A stretch of 64,000 nt of DNA from Physella acuta. Taxonomy: Eukaryota; Mollusca; Gastropoda; Physidae. The notes below the pieces were generated by a model. That model saw only the letters and a program-made list of their open reading frames with translations. It did no database searches and was not told the origin of the DNA. Shown here piece by piece: positions 36,201 through 45,373 of the stretch. Numbering within the stretch: position 1 is the first letter of the stretch; every line of letters begins with the position of its first letter. Location of the stretch: positions 1-64,000 of the forward strand of contig NW_026731942.1 of NCBI RefSeq assembly GCF_028476545.1. Reading direction: 5' to 3'. Position numbers and translations under genes: made by a program.

Positions 36201-38044
36201 AAAATCTGTGAAAATTAAATGCACTAAGGTCTGATACAATGAGAACATTGTTGAGTAAATATAAATAAAACTATAGCTATTCCAGACTATGACAACAACC
36301 AAAAACAGTTGTAGTAAATTCAGTGTTAAAAAGTGCAGAAGATCTTAACAAATTTAAGTAAAATATATCATGGTAACAATCATATAGGCTAAAACTTATT
36401 CTAGCAACAATCTTATATAATGTAGTTCACCTTCATTGACAAGTTTCTGGACCAGATGTCGTGTGGCATCATCCTGCTCATTGAACCACCTTGAGAAAAA
36501 AGCTATTTCAACATAGATGAATCTTTTGCTTGGGTCAGCTGCCAGCTCAGGGATAACTCCATCCAGTATAAACTGTACAGCTGTTGAAAAATGATTTTAC
36601 AGAACTAGTGAATACAGGTTCCTATCCAGTGTAACATGTATCTATTCTAAATTAATAAATTAATAGTATCTAAAAAATATTTTTAGAGTAGATGGCAGAC
36701 AGGAATATCAAGTTGTTGTACAGCTAGTACAATGCCTTTATTTTACTTTTCCCTCGACTTAATCAGCCACCTATTTTAGCGGGCATAAATTAAAACGCAA
36801 GACTCTCAGGTTAGAAATTGATTAGGCATAAGGCTAAGTACTCTACCTTTTTGTCCCAGTCTATTTTAATTTTTTAATTTATGAGCAAAAGAAATGCATA
36901 AGATAATTGAAACCTTTGTAGTAGTATTGGTCAACAGTGACCAGCCAGCCCACATCGTCATGTGTATGTGGCACAAGGTGTACATTGATCATGCCGGGTA
37001 TTTCTTGGTTACAACTCTGAAAAAAAATATAAAAATTAAGACTAAATAAAAATCAGTCTAAGTACATAGAACTGTCATAAATCACACACACAGAACTGTC
37101 ATAAATTGTATAAAACAGTAATAGGCTAAATAGTTAAAATTTAAATTAAAGTCAGTGTTAAGTTAGGGAGCTAGATCTAGGCATTTATTAGTATTTTAGG
37201 TAGAAGAAATATAATAAAACTATAAAACTAATTATTGTAAAAGGCCTACAAGTAGACATAATCGCTAGATCTAATTTCTAAAATTTACTAAATTTTCAAT
37301 TTAAACATGACCACTGAATAATAGACATTCATTTGAAATTCAATAGGCACTATTTTTTTTAAGTTTTTGAAACTCGTTTTTAAACTAAATTACTAGGGGA
37401 CACATAGTTTTTAAAAAAAATAAAATGAAATTGATTGTGATTTGCATTCCGATCGTATAAAAAAAAGCATACAATATTTGATTTTTTTTCACAGACTGAT
37501 AAAACTAATTATGCTTCTCCTATTCACTAATTTTTGGACCTTCACAGTTAATATTTTAAAAGTTCTATTTGATTTTAATGAAACCAACTTTTAAATTTAG
37601 CCTTCATTCTCCAAACCAAATTTCTGGCATATAAATATATAGATCTAGCCCCACCACCTATAGGCCTAATATGATTTTATAACCAGAAAACCTGCCAATT
37701 TGCTCGTGGTAAACCGTTTTAAAAGTAATTCTAATGAATGAATACTGAATAGTAGGCCTAATTTATTTTATTTTTATTATGTATGGAATATTAAGACAAA
37801 AAAAATTCAACAGACTGTCCTGATGCCAAAGACAAGAGCTAGCGCCTAAATCTAGAATCCAGATCTAGATCTAGATCTAACTCAAAATTATTAGGCCTAA
37901 ATTTAATAAATGTATGCATTTTGTGTTAGGGCTATTATTTAATATTTTTACCTCGTATCCACAAGTTTGCTGACCATTTTTGACGCTTCTGCTGCAAACA
38001 GGAGCCACCAGCACTCCAACAAGCAGTGCTAACACGAACTGCAT
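21252..38044 (-). CDS. MAN2B1-like: Lysosomal alpha-mannosidase (GH38), gene 1, complete
   Basis: 26 exons, 5' to 3': 37952-38044, 36914-37016, 36431-36580, 35914-36107, 35337-35445, 34785-34888 (6a) or 33427-33524 (6b), 32365-32436, 32092-32208, 31106-31309, 30896-30968, 30483-30522, 30309-30378, 29923-30042, 29085-29204, 28732-28867, 28092-28168, 27546-27764, 27238-27356, 26598-26702, 25597-25684, 25226-25312, 24273-24363, 23240-23385, 22724-22903, 21629-21740, 21252-21340. All join in frame to 1,005 residues with 6a, close to human MAN2B1. A signal peptide starts [19 protein letters not shown]38 signatures are intact: HTHDDVGW (zinc ligands), [11 protein letters not shown] (nucleophile Asp), MTMGSDF (candidate acid/base Asp) and QHHDAVSGT (zinc His). 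In this family the enzyme cleaves alpha-mannose from N-glycans in the lysosome. A paralogue lies divergently at 48905. Confidence 0.95.
22333..22485 (+). mobile_element. Fragment of SINE family A
   Basis: The blocks 'ctgaccacactatctctt', 'gaggtcacagaaacaagtga' and 'aggtttgaaagggaac' are the reverse of those in the other SINE A copies. A second partial copy of the 'acaggtgaactct' block follows. It lies in the last part of the mannosidase gene. Confidence 0.55.
22571..22729. repeat. 30-bp array duplicating the exon 24 splice donor
   Basis: On the minus strand each 30-bp unit ends TTCAG and is followed by GTGAGT. Five perfect donors lie 30 bp apart, with exon 24 ending at the first (22724). The array is open in the exon 24 frame; each extra unit would add ten residues, [11 protein letters not shown] sixth, degenerate copy lies at 22571-22600. 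Confidence 0.95.
23570..23725 (-). mobile_element. Truncated SINE family A
   Basis: It contains 'aacctgatggtctatggggcaagtg', 'gatagtgtggtcagcac' and 'tacccatcagagttgggtgg', but the tRNA-like end is missing. Confidence 0.65.
23881..24023 (-). mobile_element. SINE family A, internally deleted
   Basis: Body blocks are followed directly by the tRNA-like end 'gagactttcgggttagcagc' and 'agcactctac'. Part of the central region is lacking. It lies in the intron after exon 22. Confidence 0.6.
24495..24707 (-). mobile_element. SINE family A, nearly complete
   Basis: Read on the minus strand it begins with 'gtggcctagtggtagagagc' and a B-box-like 'gttcaaatc', then the shared body with 'agctctgatgggtac'. 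This is a good example of the tRNA-derived head of the family. Confidence 0.75.
24762..25113. repeat. About 350-bp dispersed repeat, copy 1
   Basis: It matches 60660-61030 along its length, sharing 'atgaaatgtatac', 'cttaatca...gtgtgcattta', 'aatgtatataatttggtttt', 'ggtagcctatgttatttta' and 'tattt.tctcaaacaa'. The two copies lie in non-homologous introns of the two mannosidase genes and in opposite orientation to them, so this is an interspersed element rather than a duplicated intron. Confidence 0.7.
25681..26355. repeat. 45-bp array duplicating the exon 20 splice acceptor
   Basis: Fifteen tandem 45-bp units, in two forms. On the minus strand form A carries TTCCCCAG followed by GCTG, and form B carries TTCCCTAG followed by GCTA. 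They are ordered A A B A B A B A B A A B A B A, implying growth partly by 90-bp dimers. The unit nearest exon 20 provides the real acceptor at 25684/25685. Reading through any upstream unit in the exon 20 frame meets a TAG within six codons. Confidence 0.95.
28912..29060. repeat. Short tandem duplication in intron 14
   Basis: Two imperfect copies of a block containing 'agtttacacagggaccaa' or 'agtttacacagggaccag' and 'ttcaccaacagacag' lie about 90-95 bp apart. Confidence 0.7.
29345..29479 (-). mobile_element. Fragment of SINE family A
   Basis: The blocks 'ttacccatcagtgctgggtggactta' and 'taagttagcagtcatgaactctacca' mark the 3'-proximal part and degraded tRNA-like head of the family, within a mannosidase intron. 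Confidence 0.55.
30011..30103. repeat. 47-bp duplication of the exon 13 splice acceptor
   Basis: The first 30 bases of exon 13 and its 'ttttctccacag' acceptor are present twice, 47 bp apart, on the minus strand. The copy nearer the rest of the exon is used here because it keeps the frame. The upstream acceptor would lengthen the exon by 47 nt and shift the frame. Confidence 0.85.
31366..31562 (+). mobile_element. Decayed LINE 3' end
   Basis: The plus strand reads LEWNPQGK near the start and [16 protein letters not shown] further on, then [10 protein letters not shown]. This is the C-terminal tail pattern of non-LTR reverse transcriptases. Frames are interrupted and the 5' part is absent. Sequence to about 31770 may belong to a second such fragment but is too decayed to call. 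Confidence 0.55.
33427..33524 (-). other. Mannosidase gene 1 alternative exon 6b
   Basis: This 98-bp exon encodes [17 protein letters not shown] and then [15 protein letters not shown]. It enters in phase 1 and leaves in phase 0, exactly like exon 6a. It is flanked by 'gtgttcag' and GTCAGG. The protein would be 1,003 residues with 6b. Including both exons would shift the frame, so the two can only be used one at a time. Confidence 0.85.
33545..33770. repeat. Three-copy repeat, about 90 bp, next to exon 6b
   Basis: Three imperfect units share 'aagctagtcacttcacagga', 'ttggggtttatttttagtg' and 'tttatctatgtaaatacg'. The array lies in the intron directly upstream (in gene sense) of exon 6b. Confidence 0.8.
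34785..34888 (-). other. Mannosidase gene 1 alternative exon 6a
   Basis: This 104-bp exon encodes [17 protein letters not shown] and then [17 protein letters not shown]. It is the closer match to human MAN2B1 ([15 protein letters not shown]). The Tyr of NGYNPP lines up, from the published Golgi mannosidase II family, with an active-site tyrosine. The two Cys match a conserved disulfide-type pair. Boundaries: 'cttcctgcag' acceptor and GTAACA donor. Confidence 0.9.
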
Positions 38045-38223
38045 TATTTCACCAGCAGGTCTACTTCAGGTAAGTGATTTGATCTAAATACTACTGAATA
38101 TCTATCTCTACTTCTAATTCAGTCACTACATACAGTCTGTGGTCATCTGAGTGAAGACGACACAAACCTAACCACCTAGAAGTAGAATAGACTGAAAAGT
38201 AAAACCGTCATATCAAGCACAAG

Positions 38224-38242
38224 TCATGTGATTATCACGTGA
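38224..38242. promoter_or_regulatory. Paired E-boxes resembling TFEB/MITF (CLEAR) sites
   Basis: TCATGTGA (38224-38231) and TCACGTGA (38235-38242) lie three bases apart, about 180-198 bp upstream of the mannosidase gene 1 start codon. The second matches the core of the CLEAR element (GTCACGTGAC) that TFEB uses at lysosomal genes. The first is an M-box-like E-box. Confidence 0.55.
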
Positions 38243-38565
38243 TAAGTTGTTTTTCCTTTCATGAAAAAAGTTTTTCGCTTTTTCAAATATTTTTTTTCTG
38301 TGTATATAAATTATAAAGTGAACATAACACCTGTTGAAGTCATTAAAAAAAAAACACAATCTAGATCTACATCAGCATTTAATTATAAATATCGGCGATG
38401 CGATAGGGAGGAGAAGTGACTTTGCTTATTTACTTAATCCTCTTAGATTCTTGTGGAGAATAAGTCAGCAACAAAACTCCGCCATACATCCCTGTTTTAT
38501 GCGAGCCTCCCAAGTTCATGCCACAACACTCTCATCCATTCGCTCCAGTCATCACCACCTTCTAG

Positions 38566-38692
38566 GGGGTTCATCCATTTATGACATCCCCGGGGGGTGG
38601 GTCCGAAAAAAAATCGACTTATGTGTGTGTATAGTGGGGGGGGGGGGATCGGGTCACTGTGGACGTCCACATGTTGAATTCATTAACAGCAT
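38566..38692. repeat. G-rich dispersed repeat, copy 1
   Basis: It shares 'ggggggtggg', 'tcgactta/tcgacgtta' and the end 'gtggacgtccacatgttgaatt' with 60347-60478. It is probably a small MITE; the end contains the palindrome GTGGACGTCCAC. Confidence 0.6.
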
Positions 38693-38700
38693 CTATCTTC

Positions 38701-38842
38701 TCAGAGGTGCAGCGACCCTTCCTGGAGCCAAACTTTCGATTTGCACCACCCCCCCCCTCAAACTTTCGATTTGCCCCCCCCCCCTTCGAACTTTTGATTT
38801 ACACCCCCCCCCCCCCCTCAAACTTTCATTTTTTTTTTCACC
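38701..38842. mobile_element. Partial family B MITE
   Basis: A 'cagaggtgcagcgaccc' left end is followed by four 'aactttcgatttgcacc'-like modules, mostly separated by poly-C tracts. The right end is lost. Confidence 0.7.
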
Positions 38843-38981
38843 ACCCTCATCCCCACCTATCAGGTGAGCTTTGGTTCACCCCGAATGTTTACAATAGAAG
38901 TGACGGCTATTATGGGGCAGATAAATCAGTTTTTAAACTATTTGAAACTAAGGGGAGGTAATTATAAGTCTTAGTTATGCT

Positions 38982-39180
38982 CAGTGTTTCTTCCAGACTT
39001 TTTTCTCCGGGGGTGCACTTGAAATTTTCGGGGCGTGGGGGCGGGGCGGACAACAATTTCCGGGGGGGGGGGGGGGGGGCGGACACTGTCAAAAGTATAT
39101 ATTTTCTTTTAAAATTTCATTTCGTTTCGGGGGGGGGGGGTGAGGTGGAGGGGGGGCGGCAGAGATGCCTGGAAGAAGAC
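38982..39180. mobile_element. Family A MITE, right end eroded
   Basis: It begins CAGTGTTTCTTCCAGAC and has the usual G tracts and 'aaaagtatatattttc' spacer. It ends near 'gatgcctggaagaag' without a clear target duplication. Confidence 0.75.
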
Positions 39181-40174
39181 AACACATCTTCAGTTGGAAA
39201 AATATTGTTAATAATATAAGGCAGAAAAATATTAAATACAAAAATCAAATGTTTAATATGTTGCAGTTTTTGTTTGGTATTGACAGAAACATTTAATATG
39301 AAGCAAGCGCTTCCCAGCTAACACAATTTATTAACCCAATGTCGTTCCAAGGTTGGCCCAATATCGCTATCTTGGCGATAAATTGGCCAAGGTCCCGCCA
39401 TGCTTATGCCAGGATACGGCCAAGATTTGTACGTGCTTGCATCCCTTTGTTTTGAATAGCTTCCCTTGATACCTTGATATTTAACCGTTTTTACCCTGGC
39501 TTGCCAAGATTACAATGATTTATGTATTTACTGCAGCAATTTTATTTAAATAGGTTTGTTAAACTTAATATATGTTCCATGAAATACGTTTAAAAATCAA
39601 ATATAATACTTCAGTTTAAAATTAGATTTAACTACAAACTATGTTGCGTGTTTTAAACATTTTGTTTAATATTTTTAAAATTGTGTGCGTGGCTACCCGT
39701 CCAGCGTCACGCTAGTCCATCGCATCTCGGCCTAAATTCTATGCCCACATTCCTTTCTATTGTTATCAAGCCAGCATCCCGCCAGGTCTTTACTTGCCAT
39801 TCTTTGCTCGCCATTTTCCTCAACAACAGAGCCTTTGTTGTATCAAGCCAGCGGCACTAAGACCTCGTCTTTATCATCGCTTAATCTACCGACGTTTGGA
39901 TTCTGTTAATAATCCTTTCAAGGACTTAAAACCACTTAATCAACAGGTAACATCGTCAATTATTATCGATAACAGATTATCCGACAACAGGTGAGCTTGT
40001 CGCATCAACAGGTATTGCACCAATTATTGACTTTTTTTTCAACAGTGAGGAGAATAATGTACATAAATTCATACTGCTGTGTAGAAAACACTTTCTGTCA
40101 TTAAATAAGAGGAAGTCTATTTACATAGTTAGGCATTACAGTAACAGGCTAGGTGATTGTTTTAAATAATAAAT

Positions 40175-42373
40175 ATGTTTTCAACGAAAGAACCATCTAA
40201 AAGTTCTATTTGGAGAGCTACCCGAAAAAGGGTTAGTAATGATTTAGCTGACTGTATAAGGGCAGTACATGACGTTTCTGTCAGAGGCAGGCCCAGGAAT
40301 TATGATTATGAGTATGATAGGCCTATTGATAAAAGTAGTAATCAGAGGCCTATTCTCAATGAGTTTGACAGTGTAAATTATTCATCAACACCAGTCACAG
40401 TAACTGGTCACCAAGCATGTTTTTCAGAAGTTAGAAACGAAGCTCACCATCAACAGACTGGCGCTGAGCAACACATGTATGATAATACTAGCAATTATGA
40501 TTATACAGATTTAAATGATATTCTGTCGGATGTAGATTGTGAGACAGATGCAGACTCATCGCCAGAAGACAACTATGAAAATAATTTACAAGAGGAAGTC
40601 AGAAAGTGGGCTATTGATTTTCAAATAAAAAATGATGCACTTAGTGCCTTACTGTGCTTATTGTGCACCTACCACCCTTCATTACCAAAGGATTCAAGAA
40701 CTTTGCTGAAAACTCCTAGAAAAATAAATGTTAAAGCTATTACAGGTGGTGCATACTACCATTTTGGAATTGAAAATTGCTTAACAAAATCGAACCATTT
40801 ATTTAAATTTCTACATTCTCATCCAAATGAGACTCCAGTTATCCATTTGCAAATTAATTTTGATGGTTTGCCTTTATTTAAATCCTCATGCAGTCAATTT
40901 TGGCCAATTCTTGGAAGAATTTGTAAACCATTTGAATCTGATCCATTCCTTATTGGTTTGTATTATGGAGATAGCAAACCAGTTAGCATTGAAGAATATT
41001 TAACGGATTTTGTGAATGAAATGCATGTACTCGAGAAAGGTGCCACTTCACTCAGATTTGAAGACAACGAAGATTCTATTTTTCCTATTAAACTGTGTAT
41101 ATCTTGTTTTATATGTGATGCTCCAGCGCGGTCTTTTGTTAAGAAAACAAAAGGGCATTCAGGTTACTGGGGCTGTGATAAATGTTGTCAAAAAGGGGAG
41201 TGGGCTGAAAAAGTCATCTTTCCTGAAATAAATGCAACATTACGTTCAGATGAAGCTTTCGATTTAATTGAAGATGAAAATCATCAATTTCATGGATTAT
41301 CTCCCTTGACTAGTTTGTCAGTTGGCATGGTCACTCAGTTTCCTTTAGATTACATGCATTTAGTGTGCTTAGGGGTGACAAGAAGAATTCTTTTACTCTG
41401 GCTTAAGAGTCCAGTTTCAAAAGGCCTTAGAATAGGAAATCAGGCTGTCCAACAGATATCAAACCGTCTACTACTCTTCAAAGAATATATTCCACGTGAA
41501 TTCTCTAGAAAATGCCGTTCTCTGCATGATATAGAAAGGTGGAAAGCTACAGAGTTTAGGCAGTTTTTGTTATACAGTGGTATAGTTGCATTGAAAGGAA
41601 ATATAGACAAAGTACATTATAGTCATTACCTTTTATTCTTTGTTGGTATTTATTGCCTTGCTAGTCCTACTTTATGTTACAGTCATGTTGATTATGCACA
41701 TGAACTGTTGTGTATGTTTGTAGAAGAAGCTAAAGAACTTTATGGTAAAGAATTTCTGGTTTATAATGTGCATGGGCTCACACATTTGGCAGCAGATGTT
41801 AAGAATTTTGGACCACTAGATTCTTTCAGTGCTTTTCCATTCGAAAATTTTTTGGGTATGTTGAAGAAACTTGTTCGTAAACCACAGACACCACTAGAAC
41901 AAGTTGTCAAGAGGTTATCGGAAAGAGCAGTCTCAGATAAAGGATTATTTTCATCTCAAGATTTTGTAACTGACAAGCCTTATCCTTTTCCAAAAAAAAA
42001 ACATTGTCTTGGGCCATTGCCAAATGGAGTTAGATGTGATCAATTTGCTCAAATTAATTTTAAAGGTATCTTTTTTTCCATAGATAATGGAGACAACTGT
42101 GTTAAAATTGAAGACACTTTCTTTTTGCTTAGAAACATTCTCATTATGGATTTGTCTTCTGAACCAGTACTTGTTGTTGAGCGATTTCTAACATGTTATG
42201 ATTTTTTTCAATATCCATTATTGTCCTCAAAATTGAGCATTTTTGAGGTGTCAAATCTTTCTGGTAAATTAGAGACATTCAATGTATCAAAAATTGAACA
42301 GAAATGTGTTCTCTTACCATACAAAAAGAGATATGTGCTGCTTCCTCTAAATCACAAAGAACAAAAATATTAG
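40175..42373 (+). CDS. Tnp2-type (CACTA/EnSpm) transposase
   Basis: A single 732-residue open frame with no stops. The N-terminal 150 residues are acidic and probably disordered. Then come LQINFDGLPLFKSS (near 230) with a FWPILG segment, a zinc-ribbon-like CISCFICDAPAR with GYWGCDKCCQKGEW (near 310-350), DYMHLVCLGVTRRILLLW (near 395), and HGLTHLAADVKNFGPLDSFS with PFENFLGMLKKLVR (near 535-565). The last two match the pattern of the plant Tnp2/DUF4218 proteins (vHLvdevr.gGP...PFER). The protein would cut and join the element's ends. The upstream stretch 39800-40174 contains a possible leader with a GTAACA donor-like site. Intact length suggests recent activity. Confidence 0.85.
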   Translation: MFSTKEPSKSSIWRATRKRVSNDLADCIRAVHDVSVRGRPRNYDYEYDRPIDKSSNQRPILNEFDSVNYSSTPVTVTGHQACFSEVRNEAHHQQTGAEQHMYDNTSNYDYTDLNDILSDVDCETDADSSPEDNYENNLQEEVRKWAIDFQIKNDALSALLCLLCTYHPSLPKDSRTLLKTPRKINVKAITGGAYYHFGIENCLTKSNHLFKFLHSHPNETPVIHLQINFDGLPLFKSSCSQFWPILGRICKPFESDPFLIGLYYGDSKPVSIEEYLTDFVNEMHVLEKGATSLRFEDNEDSIFPIKLCISCFICDAPARSFVKKTKGHSGYWGCDKCCQKGEWAEKVIFPEINATLRSDEAFDLIEDENHQFHGLSPLTSLSVGMVTQFPLDYMHLVCLGVTRRILLLWLKSPVSKGLRIGNQAVQQISNRLLLFKEYIPREFSRKCRSLHDIERWKATEFRQFLLYSGIVALKGNIDKVHYSHYLLFFVGIYCLASPTLCYSHVDYAHELLCMFVEEAKELYGKEFLVYNVHGLTHLAADVKNFGPLDSFSAFPFENFLGMLKKLVRKPQTPLEQVVKRLSERAVSDKGLFSSQDFVTDKPYPFPKKKHCLGPLPNGVRCDQFAQINFKGIFFSIDNGDNCVKIEDTFFLLRNILIMDLSSEPVLVVERFLTCYDFFQYPLLSSKLSIFEVSNLSGKLETFNVSKIEQKCVLLPYKKRYVLLPLNHKEQKY

Positions 42374-42485
42374 AATTTGTTTTATCTAATCCATTTAAGT
42401 CTTTAATTTTTATGTAAATACTGTGTATTCATATTTGTTGCAATTAGTATAGTTTATGTATTTAAGTCTGTATTAAAGTTAAAGA

Positions 42486-44181
42486 ATGTACCACCTTCTG
42501 GAAACTGTTGAGGATAATGTAAGGATGGTGATGGTGGTGCCAGATGTGTGGCTGCTGGCTGGCAAAAAGCAATGTTACTGGCCAAGCACACCAACTGCTG
42601 GAGATGCATGGGTGCGCAATGCAAAGGAGCCATGTGAGAGCTGGCAGATTTTTACATATGAGAAAATTCTGCACAGCAATGGTAAGAATTAACATATTTT
42701 TAAATTACCAACAATTACTTACATTAAAAATTTTAAATATTAAAAGTAACATATACTTATTATAATACAATTATATTATTGTTTTTTAATGTTTTATTAA
42801 AACATTTAGACATTTTTATCACATTACAGTTTCCTATGAAAAGATAAAATCACTCGAGAGAAAGGCTCTAGATAAGAGTGATGTTGAGAGCTCAGGATCA
42901 GAGCCACATCGGCAGTCACGGCCAACAATTAGATGGTATATATTACAATCTCTAATTTAGATCTTGAGCTAAATATATAGCCTCATTTAAGTTTGTTATG
43001 TTTGTATAAATAATGAAAATAAAAATTTTGCATTAGGAGTCCCAATGATGATTCTGAATCATCAGAATCATCACCTGCCAGGAAGAAGCAGTGCAGAGTC
43101 GTGGTGAGGCGGAGGTCAAGGTCACCTATACCTTCCATAAAATATTTGCCACAACCACCTGAAGCTTCCAAAGCTGTTCCAAAACCACCTGCATCATATG
43201 CACAGTTTTCAGCGTCCCCTAGTTTTTCTGGCTGTAAGTGTATTGTATTTTTTTAAAATAAATCATTACTTTGTTAGCATTCTTGCTTTTGTTTGTAAAA
43301 AAATTTAGTAAAGATTTGACATAAATTATTTCTTTTCTAGTCACCCAGCAAAGTACAGATCAGCTGATGCCATTTTTTAAAAAGATTATGGAAAACAATG
43401 CAGAGCTGCTTGAAGAAATCCGGCGCCTGCATAGAAAAGTGGATAGGCTTGAGGCTAAATTGAATGGTATGGGAGAGGATATGCCAGAAACTATCCAGAG
43501 CCTGCCAGAAGGGTACACCTTTCCTTTACAGTCAGTTGAGCAAATGGTCAGCCTGGATAGTTGTCTGAATGACACATCAGTACAGAAGAGGATGGTAAGC
43601 AATGTTATAACAAAGTTACTGTTAAATTAGAAACTAGAGTGTATTATATTTCTTTCAATACTTTGTATTAACTGAATACTTTTTGTTCAACAGAGTCTTT
43701 ACCTCAGCAACTATGGAGGTAAAAATGCTCGGCATGGTCTGTTCAGGGTTTTAAAAGAATTAATATGTCCTCAGTTATCAACTCTTTACTCATTTGAAGG
43801 CAAAAAAGGAAAACTGAAATTCAATGACCTCCAGAACCTCAAGATGACAATTTTTGGTAAAATGAAAATGGCTTCTTTGCTTCCAATAACTTAAAATTAT
43901 GTAGGCCTATTTGTATATATCTAAAGCTGTCTGTCTATACAGAAAGACAAAGATGAGGTAAATGACAGATATATGGACAGAAGAATTGACAAGGCAAGAT
44001 GCTGATAAGTTTTACTTTTTTTTTTTCAGATTCTATACTAAGATCTTTTAAAAATTCTACTATAAAAGAACTGGAAAAGGGGACAAGTGAATGGCTTGCC
44101 ATGTCTGGTGACCGTGCAGGGGGGAGAAAAAGAAGAGAGGGCCCCAGCAAACAGCTACAGAATCATAAAGAGGCGGAGTGA
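42486..44181 (+). CDS. Transposon-borne DUF4806-type protein, six exons
   Basis: Exons 42486-42681, 42830-42935, 43037-43233, 43341-43594, 43694-43856 and 44030-44181 join in frame to 355 residues and a TGA stop. The N terminus reads MYHLLETVEDN...WLLAGKKQCYWPS, like other element-borne proteins of this type. A central Ser-rich basic segment (SPARKKQCRVVVRRRSRSP) looks like a nuclear signal. A short coiled coil (ELLEEIRRLHRKVDRLEAKL) follows. The C-terminal DUF4806 region contains LSNYGGKNARHGLFRVLKEL and ends basic. AATAAA lies at 44274-44279. The role in transposition is unknown; it may be a DNA-binding accessory factor. Confidence 0.8.
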
Positions 44182-44849
44182 TTATTTTAAGCATCAGCCC
44201 CCCCCCCCCCCAATCCCAAGTAAAACAAAATTGCACACCTTCATTAATGGTATTTTTAAAAAAATCAATTTTTAATAAAAGTATAAGTTTATTCAAAATA
44301 ACATAAATGCCTTAGTGATAGTGTTTACTACATTGTAAATCTGTGAAAATGCTGAATTTTTTTAACAAATACTATTACCCCTGTTATGTATATGTATAAA
44401 TTAAGTATTTTGTTTGAATGTTATTTTTACTTACCATAGTAGTACATGACAGCTTCTGTATTCTTGTACAGTAAATTAAGTTTTTACATTCGTTTAATTT
44501 TAACTGTACTTAACAGCTGTTACATTATATGAAAATTTTTGTATATTTGTTTTTAATTTGTTTGTATAAAATTAAAAGTCAACATGAAAGCTACTACACT
44601 ACTATTTACATATTCATTTTCTATCAGTACTTTATAATATAGTTATAGTTTTCTTACATTTGAATGAATTGTATAATACATATTTTAATAGATGAACAGT
44701 TTTTTGTGAATGTATTGCTGCTTTATTACATTTTGATTAAAGTTTCTATCACATTTTGAAATTAACTTTGTAAATACTATGACTGATATGAGAATGGAGT
44801 TTTTTGTATGTAAAAAATCATAATTTGAGCCTATTTGAGGCCAGGTTAT

Positions 44850-45350
44850 AATACAGGATGAGCCAAGGTATAGCCAAAATATAGCCATTATTGGGCCAAG
44901 ATATAGCCAGGATAAAATACACAATGAGCCAAGATATAGCCAAGATATAGCCATTATTGGGCCAAGATATAGCCATTATTGGGCCAAGATATAGCCATTA
45001 TTGGGCCAAGATATAGCCATTATTGGGCCAAGATATAGCCATTATTGGGCCAAGATATAGCCAATATTGGGCCAAGATGTAGCCAATATTGGGCCAAGAT
45101 ATAGCCAATATTGGGCCAAGATATAGCCAATATTTGGCCAAGATATAGCCAATATTGGGCCAAGATATAGCCAATATTTGGCCAAGATATAGCCAATGTT
45201 GGGCCAATATGTAGCCGGGATATAGCCAATATTGTGCCAACATTGCGCCAACATCATGCCGAGTTTCACTACCAATGTTTGGCCAAGGTTAAGCCAATGT
45301 TGCACCAAGATGTAGCCAATATTGGTAACCAATGTTTAGCCAATATTGGG
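44850..45350. repeat. 22-bp subterminal repeats of the transposon
   Basis: About twenty copies of CCAAGATATAGCCAATATTGG or its CCATTATTGG variant. The distal units read CAATATT and the proximal ones CATTATT, so the array has homogenised in blocks. CACTA transposases are known to bind repeated subterminal motifs. Open frames full of WLYLGPILAISWP are translations of this array. Confidence 0.85.
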
Positions 45351-45373
45351 CCAATATATGTGTGCTGACTGGG

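Larger units (their letters stand above)
39313..45373 (+). mobile_element. CACTA/EnSpm-like DNA transposon, apparently whole
   Basis: The left end CCCAGCTAACACA and the right end TGTGTGCTGACTGGG are imperfect inverted repeats, with TT outside each. Subterminal sequence is also inverted: GGCCCAATATCGCTATCTTGG near the left faces a long array of about 22-bp CCAAGATATAGCCAATATTGG units at 44850-45350. Inside lie an intact single-exon Tnp2-type transposase and a spliced DUF4806 protein gene, a pairing seen in animal EnSpm-like elements. Exact ends and the 2-3 bp target duplication are uncertain. Confidence 0.75.

Noticed and set aside
44685-45332. Frames rich in WLYLGPILAISWPNIGY
   Set aside because: Translations of the 22-bp subterminal repeats of the transposon.
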